From NCBI GenBank assembly GCA_007692425.1, contig RECG01000016.1, forward strand, positions 58,406 through 122,405: a stretch of 64,000 nucleotides of DNA, read 5' to 3'. The position numbers and the translations under genes are program-made. This document shows, piece after piece, positions 8,760 through 19,803 of this stretch (the stretch's first letter is position 1; every line of letters begins with the position of its first letter). A model generated the notes under the pieces. That model did no database searches and had not been told where the DNA came from. It saw only the letters and a program-made list of their open reading frames with translations. The stretch comes from Acholeplasmataceae bacterium (lineage in GTDB: Bacteria > Bacillota_I > Bacilli_A > Acholeplasmatales > Acholeplasmataceae).

Positions 8760-9743
8760 TCATTTGTCTCCCATGGTCATGGCCATGACCGCTTTTGCGG
8801 TATGAAGACGGTTTTCAGCTTCTTGATAAACAATCGAATGTTTGCCGTCGATGACCGAATCCTCGACCTCATTGCCTCGGTCCGCCGGTAAGGCGTGCAT
8901 GTACGATACCGTTGGTTTCGCTAAGGCCATCCTTGCTTCCGTACACTTCCAATGACGGTTGGCTTCCAACAAGTCATCAATCACGGCATCTGATTGGTTG
9001 GTCACCCAACTGCCCCAATTCTTCGGAATGACGATATCGGCGTTTCTATAGGCTTCTTCCTGATCATGTGTAATGGTCAGTAAACCCCCGTGTTCGGCAG
9101 CGTTCTTCCTGGCTTTTTCAATGACCCATTCCGGTAATTCATAACCTTTTGGATAAGCCAGGGTGACATCCATGCCGTAGCGGGGAAACAACAAGACTTG
9201 TGAAACCGGTACGCTGATCGGTTTCTTATGGCTTTTCGCATAAGCCCAGATGACTGATATTTTCAGTTTTTCGGTCTTGCCGTGAACTTCCTGAATGGTC
9301 ATCAAATCAGCGATTGCCTGCATCGGATGATAAAGATCACATTGCAGATTCATGATCGGGACTGTGGCGTTGGCCGCCATTTCACGCAAATATTTGTTGC
9401 CAATCTGCCAAAAACAGTTCCGGCAGGCGATGCCGTGCCCATAACTGGATAGAATGGTCGCGGTGTCTTTGGCGCTCTCACCATGTGAGATTTGCATCAT
9501 GGATGTATCGAGGAAAGTGGCGTGTCCACCCAGTTGGGCCAGTCCTGATTCCATCGAATTACGTGTCCGGGTCGACTGCTCGAAAAACATCAGAAAAGCA
9601 GTCTTGTACAATAGATACGGGGTCGGTTCATTATGCTTGAATTTGTGTTTCAAATCCTTGGAGACTTCTAGCAAGGTGTCAATATCTGGTTTCGTCCACT
9701 CTTCAAGCGTGATGAAATGTTTGCCTTTAAATAGGGGTTTCAT
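8760..9743 (-). CDS. ygeW: YgeW-like knotted carbamoyltransferase
   Basis: 327 aa; [27 protein letters not shown] carbamoyltransferase motif; linked to ygeY, ssnA and hydantoinase genes. Confidence 0.82.
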   Translation of the reverse strand: MKPLFKGKHFITLEEWTKPDIDTLLEVSKDLKHKFKHNEPTPYLLYKTAFLMFFEQSTRTRNSMESGLAQLGGHATFLDTSMMQISHGESAKDTATILSSYGHGIACRNCFWQIGNKYLREMAANATVPIMNLQCDLYHPMQAIADLMTIQEVHGKTEKLKISVIWAYAKSHKKPISVPVSQVLLFPRYGMDVTLAYPKGYELPEWVIEKARKNAAEHGGLLTITHDQEEAYRNADIVIPKNWGSWVTNQSDAVIDDLLEANRHWKCTEARMALAKPTVSYMHALPADRGNEVEDSVIDGKHSIVYQEAENRLHTAKAVMAMTMGDK

Positions 9744-10963
9744 GTGATTTGTTCTCCTTTTTCAAGATGTTTCAAGTAAACTGACGGAATCGCCGCATAC
9801 ATGGCACAGGCTTTGACAAGCTCGTCCTTGTATGTTTTTTCATTAGGGGCGTGGGCCTCTTCTTCACGACCGGGTCCGAAACCGATGCACGGAATGCCGT
9901 AACGTCCCATGATTGAGACGCCGTTGGTTGAAAAGGTCCACTTGTCTATGACCGGCGGGCTGTTGAACAACTGTTGATAGGCATCGACCAGGCTTTGGCA
10001 GATGACATGGTCTTCAGGAATCACCCAAGTGGGGAAATAGGCGTCCGTCGGATAGACGAGACCGGTATAAGAAGGTCTTTCATAGGTGTACATCTCAACC
10101 TTGGCATCAGCCTGTTTGACGGCGGGCAGGTTTCGGATCTGTTCAAGGGCGAGTTCATGGGTTTCACCGTGTGTCAACCGACGGTCGATGGAAATCGAAC
10201 AGCTGTCGGCGACCGCACACCGTGATGGTGAGGTGGAAAAGATCTCACTGACTGTCATGGTGCCTTTCCCAAGAAACGGATCATGATGTAACGCGTGGTT
10301 GAGTGCTTCGACCTCCTTGAGGATGGGTGCCATTTTGAAGATGGCGTTATCGCCTCTTTCAGGTGCACTGCCGTGACAACTGACCCCTTGGGTCGTGACT
10401 TTGATTTCCATGCGTCCGCGATGTCCACGGTAGATCCGGCAGGCAGTTGGTTCGGTGATAACGACAAACTCAGGCTTGATTTGGTCTTTCTCGATGATAT
10501 ATTGCCAGCAAAGCCCGTCGCAATCCTCCTCTTGGACAGTGGCGGTGATCAACAAGGTGTAATCTCCTTCCAACTTGAGATCTTTGATGATCTTGCCGGC
10601 ATAGACCATGGCGGCCAAACCGCCTTCCTGGTCGCTGGTGCCCCGTCCGCCGATGGTCGTGTCGTCTTCGTACCCTTCATAAGGATCAAACGTCCAGTTT
10701 GCAAGGTTGCCGACGCCGACGGTGTCGATATGTGCGTCCATGGCGATGAGATGGCTACCTTGCCCGATTCTGCCGATGAGATTCCCCATGGGATCAATCT
10801 TGACTTCGTCGAAACCGACAGTTTCCATCTCTTGCTGGATTCTCAAGATCACGTCTTTTTCTTCGCAGGATTCACTGGGAATACGAACCATGTCCCGTAA
10901 AAACCGTGTCATGTCTTTTTCATAAGTTTGTGCTTGTTTGAGTATGTCTGCAAATGCCATCAT
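9740..10963 (-). CDS. ygeY: YgeY-family M20-like metallohydrolase
   Basis: 407 aa; [43 protein letters not shown]20/ArgE-like motifs and YgeY-type context. Confidence 0.82.
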   Translation of the reverse strand: MMAFADILKQAQTYEKDMTRFLRDMVRIPSESCEEKDVILRIQQEMETVGFDEVKIDPMGNLIGRIGQGSHLIAMDAHIDTVGVGNLANWTFDPYEGYEDDTTIGGRGTSDQEGGLAAMVYAGKIIKDLKLEGDYTLLITATVQEEDCDGLCWQYIIEKDQIKPEFVVITEPTACRIYRGHRGRMEIKVTTQGVSCHGSAPERGDNAIFKMAPILKEVEALNHALHHDPFLGKGTMTVSEIFSTSPSRCAVADSCSISIDRRLTHGETHELALEQIRNLPAVKQADAKVEMYTYERPSYTGLVYPTDAYFPTWVIPEDHVICQSLVDAYQQLFNSPPVIDKWTFSTNGVSIMGRYGIPCIGFGPGREEEAHAPNEKTYKDELVKACAMYAAIPSVYLKHLEKGEQIT

Positions 10964-12327
10964 GTCATCTCTTCTCCTCTTTTTGCTTTGATCTTTTCAT
11001 CATAAGCCTTGATCTTATCGTATTCCTGTTCCCAAAATGCCGGTTCTTTCATGGCATCAAGATAGGCCTTCTCATAGCCAAACTTGACCCAGTCAGATTC
11101 TTTTTGCCAGAAAAGTCGTTGTTTGCTTTCCAAAGAACGGACATCGTTGATTTCTTCAATACCGATTTTTCGGAAGGTATCCCTGAACCATCGTCTCAAG
11201 ACAAAATCTTCAATCTCAAGTGTCCGTTTTTCAAGGTCTTGAAGGACCGAATCATAACGGTCGAATCCATCGGTGGCAACCGTGACAATGTTATCATCCG
11301 GGCCCAGGCCGAGATACTTGGCCATTTTGATGGCACCGATGATGTTGCAGACGCCAGAGACGCCGAAGTGTTCTCGCATGTGCAAAGCATCCTCGCGAGC
11401 GACACCGTGTTCAACGAGAATATCCGCACCATCATGAATGACCTTGAGACCGCGTACCGCGTCTTCATCTTTGATCAATGTGACGAAATCCGTGTTCAAG
11501 ACGTTGTGGATGAGGGTGCACATCTTGTCACCGATGCCCTCAATCCGATGTTGTCCCCGACCACCATCGGTCAGCGTTGAGCATTCATAAGGCTCAAGTG
11601 CGGTAATGACGGCATCCGGAAAAACATGTTTGATCTGGTCGCCGGCCGCGAGCGTGCCGGCGCTGCCAGGCGCGGAGACGAAACAGGCGATCTTGCTATT
11701 GCCGATGCCTTGAACCGCCTCGATGGCGCTATGTCCGGTCACATGACGGTGAAAACGATAATTTGGAAAGAGTTCAAACTGGGCAAGCGCGCGATATGTC
11801 GGATGCTTTTTGACAAGCGCATGTGTGCGTTCCAATGTCAGGATGACATCAGATTCGGTGCCTGGTGTCAAATCAAGCTTGGCACCATAGCCTTGGATGC
11901 GCGCATAACGTTCCTTGCTCATGTTGTCAGGCATGATCACAATGGCATCATATTTCATCAGATTGCAAATATACGCCACGCCAATACCAAAATTACCCGT
12001 TGATGGGCCGAGTATGGTATGTTCGCCCGGGATGATGTCACCATCCACGCAACCTTCGATCAAGGTTGCATAAGCCGGGCCGACCTTGTGGGATCCCGAG
12101 GGAAAATCTTTGCCCAGCAAGACCACGATATTGGCATCAACACCTGTCAATGCCTTGGGCAAGACAAGGTGACGCACCTTGCCTTGTTCGTTTTTCCAGG
12201 TAATGTTAAACAGATGAATCGGATCGAGTTCATCTTGTGAAGCGCATGCTTGTTTCCGGATAAGGGGGTCAATGGTTTCCGGATGAAGCATTTCATGATA
12301 AGTCGGGCCAAAAGGTACCTTGGGCAT
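10960..12327 (-). CDS. Fold-type II PLP-dependent enzyme (cysteine/threonine synthase superfamily)
   Basis: 455 aa; candidate PLP-Lys region [32 protein letters not shown]; overlaps its neighbours. Confidence 0.75.
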   Translation of the reverse strand: MPKVPFGPTYHEMLHPETIDPLIRKQACASQDELDPIHLFNITWKNEQGKVRHLVLPKALTGVDANIVVLLGKDFPSGSHKVGPAYATLIEGCVDGDIIPGEHTILGPSTGNFGIGVAYICNLMKYDAIVIMPDNMSKERYARIQGYGAKLDLTPGTESDVILTLERTHALVKKHPTYRALAQFELFPNYRFHRHVTGHSAIEAVQGIGNSKIACFVSAPGSAGTLAAGDQIKHVFPDAVITALEPYECSTLTDGGRGQHRIEGIGDKMCTLIHNVLNTDFVTLIKDEDAVRGLKVIHDGADILVEHGVAREDALHMREHFGVSGVCNIIGAIKMAKYLGLGPDDNIVTVATDGFDRYDSVLQDLEKRTLEIEDFVLRRWFRDTFRKIGIEEINDVRSLESKQRLFWQKESDWVKFGYEKAYLDAMKEPAFWEQEYDKIKAYDEKIKAKRGEEMT

Positions 12328-13579
12328 GTTCTTGTTCTCCTATGTTCTCCATGTGTTTTTTCAAATCAGCAAGTGACGGTTTAAGAAGCGTGGGCGGTCG
12401 AACGGCTTTCCGGGCATTGTCTGGATCTTTCAGTCCGTTGCCGGTCATGATGAACGTCACGCTTTCTTCTGCTTTGATGATTCCTTCGGCAACCGCTTGT
12501 CTCACGCCGGCCAGACCCGCGGCGGCGGCCGGTTCGGCAAAAATGCCTTCTGTGCTTCCTAGTTTCACCATCATCTCAAGGATCGCTTCATCACTGACGG
12601 CAATCCAATGACCTTTCGATTCAGCCACGGCTGAAAGTGCTTTGACGGGGTTGCGGGGGATGCCGACGGCAATGCTGTCGGCAAGTGTATTTTCTTCCGC
12701 CTCGACCAATGTTCCTTTTTTGTGAAAGGCTTGGACAAACGGGGCGCAGCCTTTGCTTTGAACCCCTAGCAACCTGGGGATATGATCAATCAAACCTAAT
12801 TGTTTCAAATCAAAAAATCCTTTAAAGACACCAGCAATGGTGCATCCATCACCCACCGAGACGGCAATCCAATCCGTTGGTTTGAAATCGCATTGTTCGG
12901 CGATTTCCAGGGCAACCGTCTTCTTACCTTCGACAAGATGCGGGTTGATGGCGGCATTACGATTGTACCAGCCATAAGTCTGGATGGCTTGTTTTGAAAG
13001 GGCATAGGCCTGCTTGTAGTCGCCATCGACTGCAATGACCTTTGAACCATATATGGCCAGTTGTGCAAGCTTGCCGAGCGGTGCCCTTTTTGGCACAAAG
13101 ATGACCGTCGAAAGTCCCATCCTGGCGGCGTGGCAGGCCAGACTCGAAGCTGCGTTACCGGTCGAGCTGCATGCCAGTGTCTGTTGTTTTTTATTCAGGG
13201 CATCCAAGACTGCAATGGCGCTGGCGCGGTCCTTGAGTGATCCGCTGGGATTGGCACCTTCATCCTTGATTAACAGCTTCCTGACACCCAGATGTTCATG
13301 GATTCTTCTTGCCTGATGGAGCGGTGTCCATCCGGTTTCAAGCATCTCATCATGACGATTCGGGATGATGCTCAGCAAAGGTGCGTAACGCCACATGGTC
13401 AAGTCTTTGTGTTGTTTGAAGTAATCGAGATTGACGATTTTTTTCATGGCATCATAATCGTAGAGTACATCAAGGATGCCCTGTTCACCACAAGTGGGGC
13501 AGGTCAGTCCGTCAACTTCCTTGACGCCATGGCAGGTGTTGCATATGGTACAACGATATTGTTTGACAAAACGGTTCAT
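12293..13579 (-). CDS. Threonine synthase-like PLP enzyme with N-terminal zinc ribbon
   Basis: 428 aa; CTICNTCHGVKEVDGLTCPTCG plus GANPSGSLKDRASAIAV; SSTGNAASSLACHAARMG. Confidence 0.82.
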   Translation of the reverse strand: MNRFVKQYRCTICNTCHGVKEVDGLTCPTCGEQGILDVLYDYDAMKKIVNLDYFKQHKDLTMWRYAPLLSIIPNRHDEMLETGWTPLHQARRIHEHLGVRKLLIKDEGANPSGSLKDRASAIAVLDALNKKQQTLACSSTGNAASSLACHAARMGLSTVIFVPKRAPLGKLAQLAIYGSKVIAVDGDYKQAYALSKQAIQTYGWYNRNAAINPHLVEGKKTVALEIAEQCDFKPTDWIAVSVGDGCTIAGVFKGFFDLKQLGLIDHIPRLLGVQSKGCAPFVQAFHKKGTLVEAEENTLADSIAVGIPRNPVKALSAVAESKGHWIAVSDEAILEMMVKLGSTEGIFAEPAAAAGLAGVRQAVAEGIIKAEESVTFIMTGNGLKDPDNARKAVRPPTLLKPSLADLKKHMENIGEQEHAQGTFWPDLS

Positions 13580-15303
13580 GATGACACCTTGCCATTGGCT
13601 TCAATGGAAATGTGTTCGAAGCGATCGACATCAAACAGTCCCTTGTCGGTCAGTTTGAGAGATGGAATGACCGGCAGACACAGGAAAGCCAGTGAGATGA
13701 ACGGATCATCGACTTCTTCTGACATGCCAAGTTCATCGATATGTTTACGCATGCGTATGATGACATCCTCGACATGGTTGACGGATTGGCTGGTCATGAT
13801 GCCGGCCACCTCGAGTGCAAGGGCATCAATCACCTTGCCCTCGTGCACCAGGACGATGCCACCTTTCAGTTTTTTGATTTCAGAAGCCGCCAACATCATG
13901 TCCGCATCCGATGATCCTAAAATCACGAGATTATGAGAATCATGGGAGATGGTCATCGCCAGCGCACCTTCGAAGTCACCGAATCCTTCGACCAGTCCGA
14001 GACCGATGTTGCCAGTCGATTTGTGTCGTTCGATGACAGCCAGTTTGTGAAGATTGGCTTTGGGTGTGTAGTCGAAATGTCCATCTTTGATACGGACCTT
14101 GCGGACCAGTTTCTGGGTGATGATGTTATGTTTGACAAGACCGATGACATGGACCTTGTCGTGCGACAAGGAAAGTTGAAACGCACGCTCATCGAGTTCG
14201 AATCTGACCGTATCGGTGATTTCCTTGGGGACCTGGTTGGTGACGTCAAACAAGGGTTTGCCTTGTTGTGCAACCAATATACCGGCCTTGTAGACCATGA
14301 TTGGTTGGATGTCTTCCAGATCTTCAAACACAATCAGGTCGGCTTGCTTGCCGGGTCCGATTCCCCCGAGATGCTTGAGACCATAACAAGTGGCGGCATT
14401 CAAAGTGGCCATGCGGATGGCATCGACAGGCTTGATGCCGTGTTTGATGGCAAGATTGACATTATGGTTGATATGTCCTTCCGACTGGATGTCTTCCGGA
14501 TGCTTGTCATCCGTACAGAACAGCAGACGGTGCATGTTTTCAGGGTTGACGCCTTGAAGAAGGGTTTGGGTGTTGCGGGTGGCGGATCCTTCACGTAAAT
14601 GGACATACATGCCACGCTTAATGCGTTCAAGCATCGAGTCGACGCGTGTGCATTCATGATCGGTCATCACGCCGGCTGTCAGATAGGCGTTTAAATCAAA
14701 GCCCATCACGTCGGGCGCATGACCATCGATGACGCGATCTTTCATGACCGCGATTTTTGAGTGGATGTCCGCTTCCGCCGACAAGACGGCAGGATAGTCC
14801 ATCACTTCGCCCAGACCAAGCACGCGAGGATGATCCTTGAGACTTTCAATGTCTTTGACGGTGATGACCGCACCGCTGTTTTCAGCCTTGGTCGCGGGCA
14901 CGCATGAAGGCAACATCATGAAGACATCCAGTGGCGTGTTCTCGCTGCTTTCCAGCATGAAACGAATGCCTGCGACGCCGCTGACATTGGCGATTTCATG
15001 TGGATCGGCGATGACCGTGGTCGTGCCCTTGGGAACGACCAGACGGGCAAATTCAGGTGGTGTCACCATCGATGATTCAATATGGACATGACCATCGATC
15101 AAACCTGGTGCGACATAACGTCCTTGAAGGTCTTTTTCGCTTTTTCCTTGATAACTGCCGATACCGATGATCAAATCGCCTTCGATGGCAATGTCTGCTT
15201 CTTCGATCGTGCCATCGTAGACATTGATGATCTTGGCATGCTTGAGAACCAAGGACGCGGACTCGAGTCCGCGGGCTTTTCTCATCAACGCTTTTTGATC
15301 CAT
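13576..15303 (-). CDS. ade: Adenine deaminase
   Basis: 575 aa; APGLIDGHVHIESSMVTPPEFARLVVPKGTTTVIADPHEIANVSG. Confidence 0.95.
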   Translation of the reverse strand: MDQKALMRKARGLESASLVLKHAKIINVYDGTIEEADIAIEGDLIIGIGSYQGKSEKDLQGRYVAPGLIDGHVHIESSMVTPPEFARLVVPKGTTTVIADPHEIANVSGVAGIRFMLESSENTPLDVFMMLPSCVPATKAENSGAVITVKDIESLKDHPRVLGLGEVMDYPAVLSAEADIHSKIAVMKDRVIDGHAPDVMGFDLNAYLTAGVMTDHECTRVDSMLERIKRGMYVHLREGSATRNTQTLLQGVNPENMHRLLFCTDDKHPEDIQSEGHINHNVNLAIKHGIKPVDAIRMATLNAATCYGLKHLGGIGPGKQADLIVFEDLEDIQPIMVYKAGILVAQQGKPLFDVTNQVPKEITDTVRFELDERAFQLSLSHDKVHVIGLVKHNIITQKLVRKVRIKDGHFDYTPKANLHKLAVIERHKSTGNIGLGLVEGFGDFEGALAMTISHDSHNLVILGSSDADMMLAASEIKKLKGGIVLVHEGKVIDALALEVAGIMTSQSVNHVEDVIIRMRKHIDELGMSEEVDDPFISLAFLCLPVIPSLKLTDKGLFDVDRFEHISIEANGKVSS

Positions 15304-15317
15304 CCTACCCCTTCTTT

Positions 15318-16160
15318 CTATTCCAATCTGTCAATGAAGTCGCCAATCATCCTGAGGGCGACATGTTTCCGATAAATCTTGTTGGACCGTTGGTCGTCTA
15401 TCGGTTGAATCAGTGGTTCATAGGCATCCAAAAGGTCCTGTTTGTGCGTTTTGAGCCATGACAACGTTTTTCCCACCACCGTGTCTTCGATATCGCGATC
15501 ACGGATGACAGTTTGATATACTGCACCAAGGGCGATCCGAAAATCCTGGGTGACCCCTTGTTCAATGAGAGCCGCACCGGCGAAGGACACCTTGGCGATG
15601 GCGTCAGCCTTGCGGGTGCCGACCTTGATGAAGCGCGTATGCGTGAACTGTTGATGGGGAATGACAATGTCGCGAATCAGTTCGTTTGGACGGATGACGG
15701 TTTGTCTGGGTCCTGTAATCACCGCTTCGATCGGCAAGGTTCGTTGTCCGGCAAGACTTTCAAGCACGATGCGTGCGTCCATCAAATATAGGGGAACCAG
15801 CGAATCGCCGGCTGGTGATGCATTGCCGATGTTGCCGGCCAAGGTGGCGACATACCTGAGTCCAGGTCCCGCCATCTCCAGCATGACCTCTTTGAGCAGT
15901 TTGGGGACATCCGGATGGTCAAGCAAATCTTCAAGTGGTGTCATGGCACCGATGATGAGTCCGTCAGATGTATGATTGACATGATTGAGTTCCGGTAAGT
16001 TGAGGATATAGAGCATGTCTTGGTCGAATGCCGGCGGTGTCTCGGCCCAACTGCGTTTTTGGATCATCAGATCGGTGCCGCCGGCTATCACCCGGAAGGT
16101 GTTCTCATCGAGATGTTTCAAGGCTTCACTCAAATCTTTGGGAATGATGTGTCTCACCAT
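15318..16160 (-). CDS. Molybdenum hydroxylase FAD-binding subunit
   Basis: 280 aa; RVIAGGTDLMIQ and TLAGNIGNASPAGDS typical of XDH FAD subunits. Confidence 0.92.
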   Translation of the reverse strand: MVRHIIPKDLSEALKHLDENTFRVIAGGTDLMIQKRSWAETPPAFDQDMLYILNLPELNHVNHTSDGLIIGAMTPLEDLLDHPDVPKLLKEVMLEMAGPGLRYVATLAGNIGNASPAGDSLVPLYLMDARIVLESLAGQRTLPIEAVITGPRQTVIRPNELIRDIVIPHQQFTHTRFIKVGTRKADAIAKVSFAGAALIEQGVTQDFRIALGAVYQTVIRDRDIEDTVVGKTLSWLKTHKQDLLDAYEPLIQPIDDQRSNKIYRKHVALRMIGDFIDRLE

Positions 16161-16627
16161 GATCCCGCCCCCTTCTTGGCAGCACGTTGGACAGCCTTGA
16201 TGATCATGTTATAGCCCGTGCAACGGCAAAGATTACCGGATAAGCCGATTCTGATGTCGGCATCAGTCGGCTGCGGATTTTTATTCAGCAGGCTTTCTGC
16301 GGCAATCATCATGCCTGGTGTACAAATGCCACATTGTGATCCACCTTCGTGAGCCATGGCTTCTTCAAGCACCTTGAAACGTTCGGTCTTCGCATAACCT
16401 TCAATGGTGACGATTTCACGTCCATGAATGTTGGCAATCGGCAGGCAACAGCTGTTAACCGTGTGGCCGTCCAAAAGCACCGAGCAGGCGCCGCATTCAC
16501 CTTCACCACAGCCTTCTTTGGGTCCTGTCAGTTGAAATTGGTTACGCAAGACATCCAGCAGACGAAGACTGGGATCGATGTCAAGCGTGACGGGCTTGCC
16601 GTTCAATTTAAAATCAAGTTTTGCCAT
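16154..16627 (-). CDS. Molybdenum hydroxylase [2Fe-2S] subunit
   Basis: 157 aa; GCGEGECGACSVLLDG...CGICTPGMM...GNLCRCTGYNMII. Confidence 0.95.
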   Translation of the reverse strand: MAKLDFKLNGKPVTLDIDPSLRLLDVLRNQFQLTGPKEGCGEGECGACSVLLDGHTVNSCCLPIANIHGREIVTIEGYAKTERFKVLEEAMAHEGGSQCGICTPGMMIAAESLLNKNPQPTDADIRIGLSGNLCRCTGYNMIIKAVQRAAKKGAGSW

Positions 16628-18713
16628 GATTGATCAACTCCATGATGGATTCGGGTGTTGCAGGAATCTTGTGGATGCGGCGGCCGATGGCCTGTTCGAT
16701 GGCCAATGCCACCGCAGGGGCACCGCCGACCAAGCTCAGTTCACCGAAACCTTTGGCGCCAAACGGTCCGAAGGCGTAAGGATTATCAAGCAAATAGGTT
16801 TCTGTCGGCGCCATATCGACCGAGGTCGGAATGATATAATCGGTCATGTTCTTGTGCTTGATATGTCCTTGCTCGTGGCGCATGACTTCGAGATAACCAT
16901 AAGCGACCCCTTGGGCGATGCCGCCATCGGCTTGGCCGATCACGATGCGCTCATCGATCGCCTTACCCAGGTCATAGACACTCCAAATGTGCTTGACGTC
17001 AACCTGGTAGGTGATGGGGTCAACCTCGACTTCGACGACGTTGACACCCCATGAATAAGCCGGATAGGCATCGCCTTGCATGGTGTGCTCGTCCCAGACG
17101 ATGTACTCGGGCTGCTTGTATTGTTCCATCACGGTCATGGGTTTATTGGCCACCCATGTATCCTTGAGCGTCTTGGCAGCACGGGCCAGCAGGCCGCCGA
17201 CAATCATGATCGTGCGTGAGGCGACCGTCGGTCCCGAATCAGGCACGACATCCGTGTCAGGGTTGTCGAAGGTGACCTGGTCATAAGGTACCTCCAGGGT
17301 CTCGACGACAATCTTCTTCAATGTGGTCTTGGCCCCTTGTCCCATGTCGACAGCCGCGACCAGCACATAGACATGGTCGTGTTCATCTTTTTCAAGTTTG
17401 ACCTTGGCATTGATGTGTGTGCTTTCACCGCTTCCGGTGAATCCGCAACCATGGAAAAACCAACTCATGCCGATGCCTTTGAAGACGTCGGGCTGTTCAT
17501 ATGCTTTGACTTTTTGATGATAGTCGGAAATGGCGGTCACTTTCTCAATCATGTCAGGCATGATAATCGGATCTCTGAAGATGCCGCCCGTCGAGGTCTG
17601 GTCGCCTTGTTTGGCTAGATGCTTCATCCTGAAGGCAAAAGGATCGATACCAAGGGTGTTTGCGATATGATGCATGAACATCTCGGAAGCGAAGATCATC
17701 TGTGGTGCGCCAAAGCCACGGAAAGCTCCGTTGGGCGGTGTGTTGGTGACATAGACATCACCACGGACTTGCAAGTTTGGAATGTTGTAGACACCGAGCA
17801 AAGCCAGCATCGAACGGGACAGCACCACCGGACTGAGGCCAATGAACGCCCCACCGTCAAGACCGACATGGGCACGGACAGCCAGAATGTCATGATGCTT
17901 GTCAAGCGCTGCTTCCAATGAGATGACCGAAGGATGACGCTTGGTCGTGACCAGCATGTCTTCCTCCCGTTCATAAATGAGTTTGATCGGTTTTTTCAGT
18001 TTTTTGACCGCCAGGGCGAGCTGACAGGCCATCAAGGACGGAAATTCTTCTTTGCCTCCGAACGCACCGCCGACCGGTGCCTGGATGACACGGACTGCAT
18101 CATCGTTGCAACCGAGCATGTTCAACAAGGCGTTCTTGACATAATAGGGGCATTGGATGGACCCGACCAATGTGATCTTGTCGCCATCCTCGGGATATCC
18201 GATGAACCCTTGTGGTTCGATATAGGCTTGTTCTTGCAAGCCCGTCTCGTATGTATAAGCAATGATGCGGTCGGCAGTCGAAAAAGCCTGGTCAACGTCG
18301 CCTTTCTGAAACGCTTTTTGCACGGCGCTGTTGACATGGTCGAAAACCGGTTCGAGTGGTTTGTATGTAATCTCGATCTGCTTGATGATCTGTTCAATCA
18401 CCACTTTATCAGGACCAGCGACCATCATGATCGGTTCACCGATGTGATTAACGGTGTCTTTGGCAAAGACCGGCCAGTCCTCAACAATCATCTTGACATG
18501 ATTGTGGACGGGGATGTCATGGTGATCGACGATGACATAACCCTCCGGCAACGGCGGTGTCTTGATATCGATGATGTTGGCCCTGGCGTGTGTCGAGCGG
18601 ACGGTCTTCGCATGTTGCATGTCTGCCATCCGGATGTCTGAGACGAATTGCGCACGTCCGCTGATTTTATCAGGGTTGTCGACTTTCGGCGTCGAACGGC
18701 TGATATTTTTCAT
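16614..18713 (-). CDS. Xanthine dehydrogenase-type molybdopterin-binding subunit
   Basis: Start reassigned to ATG 18713 (MKNISRSTPKVDNPDKISGRAQFVSD), ATGA overlap with the upstream gene. Motifs VGGAFGGKEEF, AFRGFGAPQ, GAKGFGELSL. Confidence 0.9.
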   Translation of the reverse strand: MKNISRSTPKVDNPDKISGRAQFVSDIRMADMQHAKTVRSTHARANIIDIKTPPLPEGYVIVDHHDIPVHNHVKMIVEDWPVFAKDTVNHIGEPIMMVAGPDKVVIEQIIKQIEITYKPLEPVFDHVNSAVQKAFQKGDVDQAFSTADRIIAYTYETGLQEQAYIEPQGFIGYPEDGDKITLVGSIQCPYYVKNALLNMLGCNDDAVRVIQAPVGGAFGGKEEFPSLMACQLALAVKKLKKPIKLIYEREEDMLVTTKRHPSVISLEAALDKHHDILAVRAHVGLDGGAFIGLSPVVLSRSMLALLGVYNIPNLQVRGDVYVTNTPPNGAFRGFGAPQMIFASEMFMHHIANTLGIDPFAFRMKHLAKQGDQTSTGGIFRDPIIMPDMIEKVTAISDYHQKVKAYEQPDVFKGIGMSWFFHGCGFTGSGESTHINAKVKLEKDEHDHVYVLVAAVDMGQGAKTTLKKIVVETLEVPYDQVTFDNPDTDVVPDSGPTVASRTIMIVGGLLARAAKTLKDTWVANKPMTVMEQYKQPEYIVWDEHTMQGDAYPAYSWGVNVVEVEVDPITYQVDVKHIWSVYDLGKAIDERIVIGQADGGIAQGVAYGYLEVMRHEQGHIKHKNMTDYIIPTSVDMAPTETYLLDNPYAFGPFGAKGFGELSLVGGAPAVALAIEQAIGRRIHKIPATPESIMELINHGKT

Positions 18714-19801
18714 AAGTTGGCTCCTGGCATGACAATAGCCCCGGTCGGACATTTGACAACACAAAGACCACACTCAAAACACTTCTTGGCATCAAATGTG
18801 ATCATGTCTTTCATCTCAATGGCGAAATAAGGACAGACATCGACACAAATGTTGCATTTGATGCACTTTTCTTCAATCAGTTCAGGAACAGACGCCTCAT
18901 ACCGCACTGTGTTATACAGTGGTGTATTGATGATCTCTTCCACACTGTCAAAACCGTGTTTCGCGAGTGCTTTGGGCAGATCGGCGATGATTTTAGCATA
19001 AAGTTGCTTGCCTTTCAATAATGCGGCCGAGAGCATCTGGACCGCATTCGCACCGGCCAGCAGGAACTCGATCACGTCGTCGGCGCTTTGAATGCCGCCG
19101 ACACCGATGATTGTCAAGTCCGGTTCCGCTTGTCGGATTTGATAAACCGTGGCCTGGGCCAGGTGTTTGATGACCGGACCGCTGGTCCAGACGAAACCTT
19201 GTTCGTTGCCATAAAGGATGGCACGCCTTGAGATGTCGATTTTCATGGTCGGGCCGAGCGAATTGATGGCCACGATGCCGTTGGCCCCATGTTGCTTGAT
19301 GACGCGTGCGAAACCGGCCGGATCGGGGATGTGCGGACTGATTTTCATGTAGATCGGTTTTCGTGTGTGTCGTCTGATGGTCTTGACGGTATCGGCGATG
19401 ACCGAAAGGTCAGTCCCGACATAGTGGGTTGACACCTCGAAAGCATCCGCAAACCTGTCCAAAGCCGGAATCAAGACTTCCATGTCTTCCTTGGTATACC
19501 CGACACTGACAATCAAGGGCCGATCTTTCGTTTTCAGATAGGCGGGGAGAAAATCTTCGGTCCAATCCGACAAGGGATATTCGCTCCATAGTTCGCTGTT
19601 CATGACAAAGGTGGACTTGTCGCCATAGATGCACGGCTTTGGGATTTCCGGCATTTTGGTGGAGATGGTCTTGGTGACCACGGCACCGCAACCCGCTGTT
19701 TGCATGAACTGCAGTTTCTCGGTATCGCCGACAAGCGGCCCCGATGCGGGCATCACAGGATTGGCAAGCACCAGATTGTCAAAAGTGGTGTTCAGTTTCA
19801 T
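18710..19801 (-). CDS. PreA/dihydroorotate dehydrogenase-like FMN protein with two C-terminal 4Fe-4S clusters
   Basis: Start ATG 19801 after AAGGAGG. MKLNTTFDNLVLANPVMPASGP; IIGVGGIQSADDVIEFLLAGANAVQ; CIKCNICVDVCP and CFECGLCVVKCP. Confidence 0.82.
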   Translation of the reverse strand: MKLNTTFDNLVLANPVMPASGPLVGDTEKLQFMQTAGCGAVVTKTISTKMPEIPKPCIYGDKSTFVMNSELWSEYPLSDWTEDFLPAYLKTKDRPLIVSVGYTKEDMEVLIPALDRFADAFEVSTHYVGTDLSVIADTVKTIRRHTRKPIYMKISPHIPDPAGFARVIKQHGANGIVAINSLGPTMKIDISRRAILYGNEQGFVWTSGPVIKHLAQATVYQIRQAEPDLTIIGVGGIQSADDVIEFLLAGANAVQMLSAALLKGKQLYAKIIADLPKALAKHGFDSVEEIINTPLYNTVRYEASVPELIEEKCIKCNICVDVCPYFAIEMKDMITFDAKKCFECGLCVVKCPTGAIVMPGANL

Positions 19802-19803
19802 GA

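Noticed and set aside
10295-10900. Plus-strand 201-aa ORF
   Set aside because: Antisense shadow of ygeY; no recognisable motif or SD.
13933-14598. Plus-strand 221-aa ORF
   Set aside because: Antisense shadow of adenine deaminase.
17934-18641. Plus-strand 235-aa ORF
   Set aside because: Antisense shadow of the Mo-hydroxylase large subunit.
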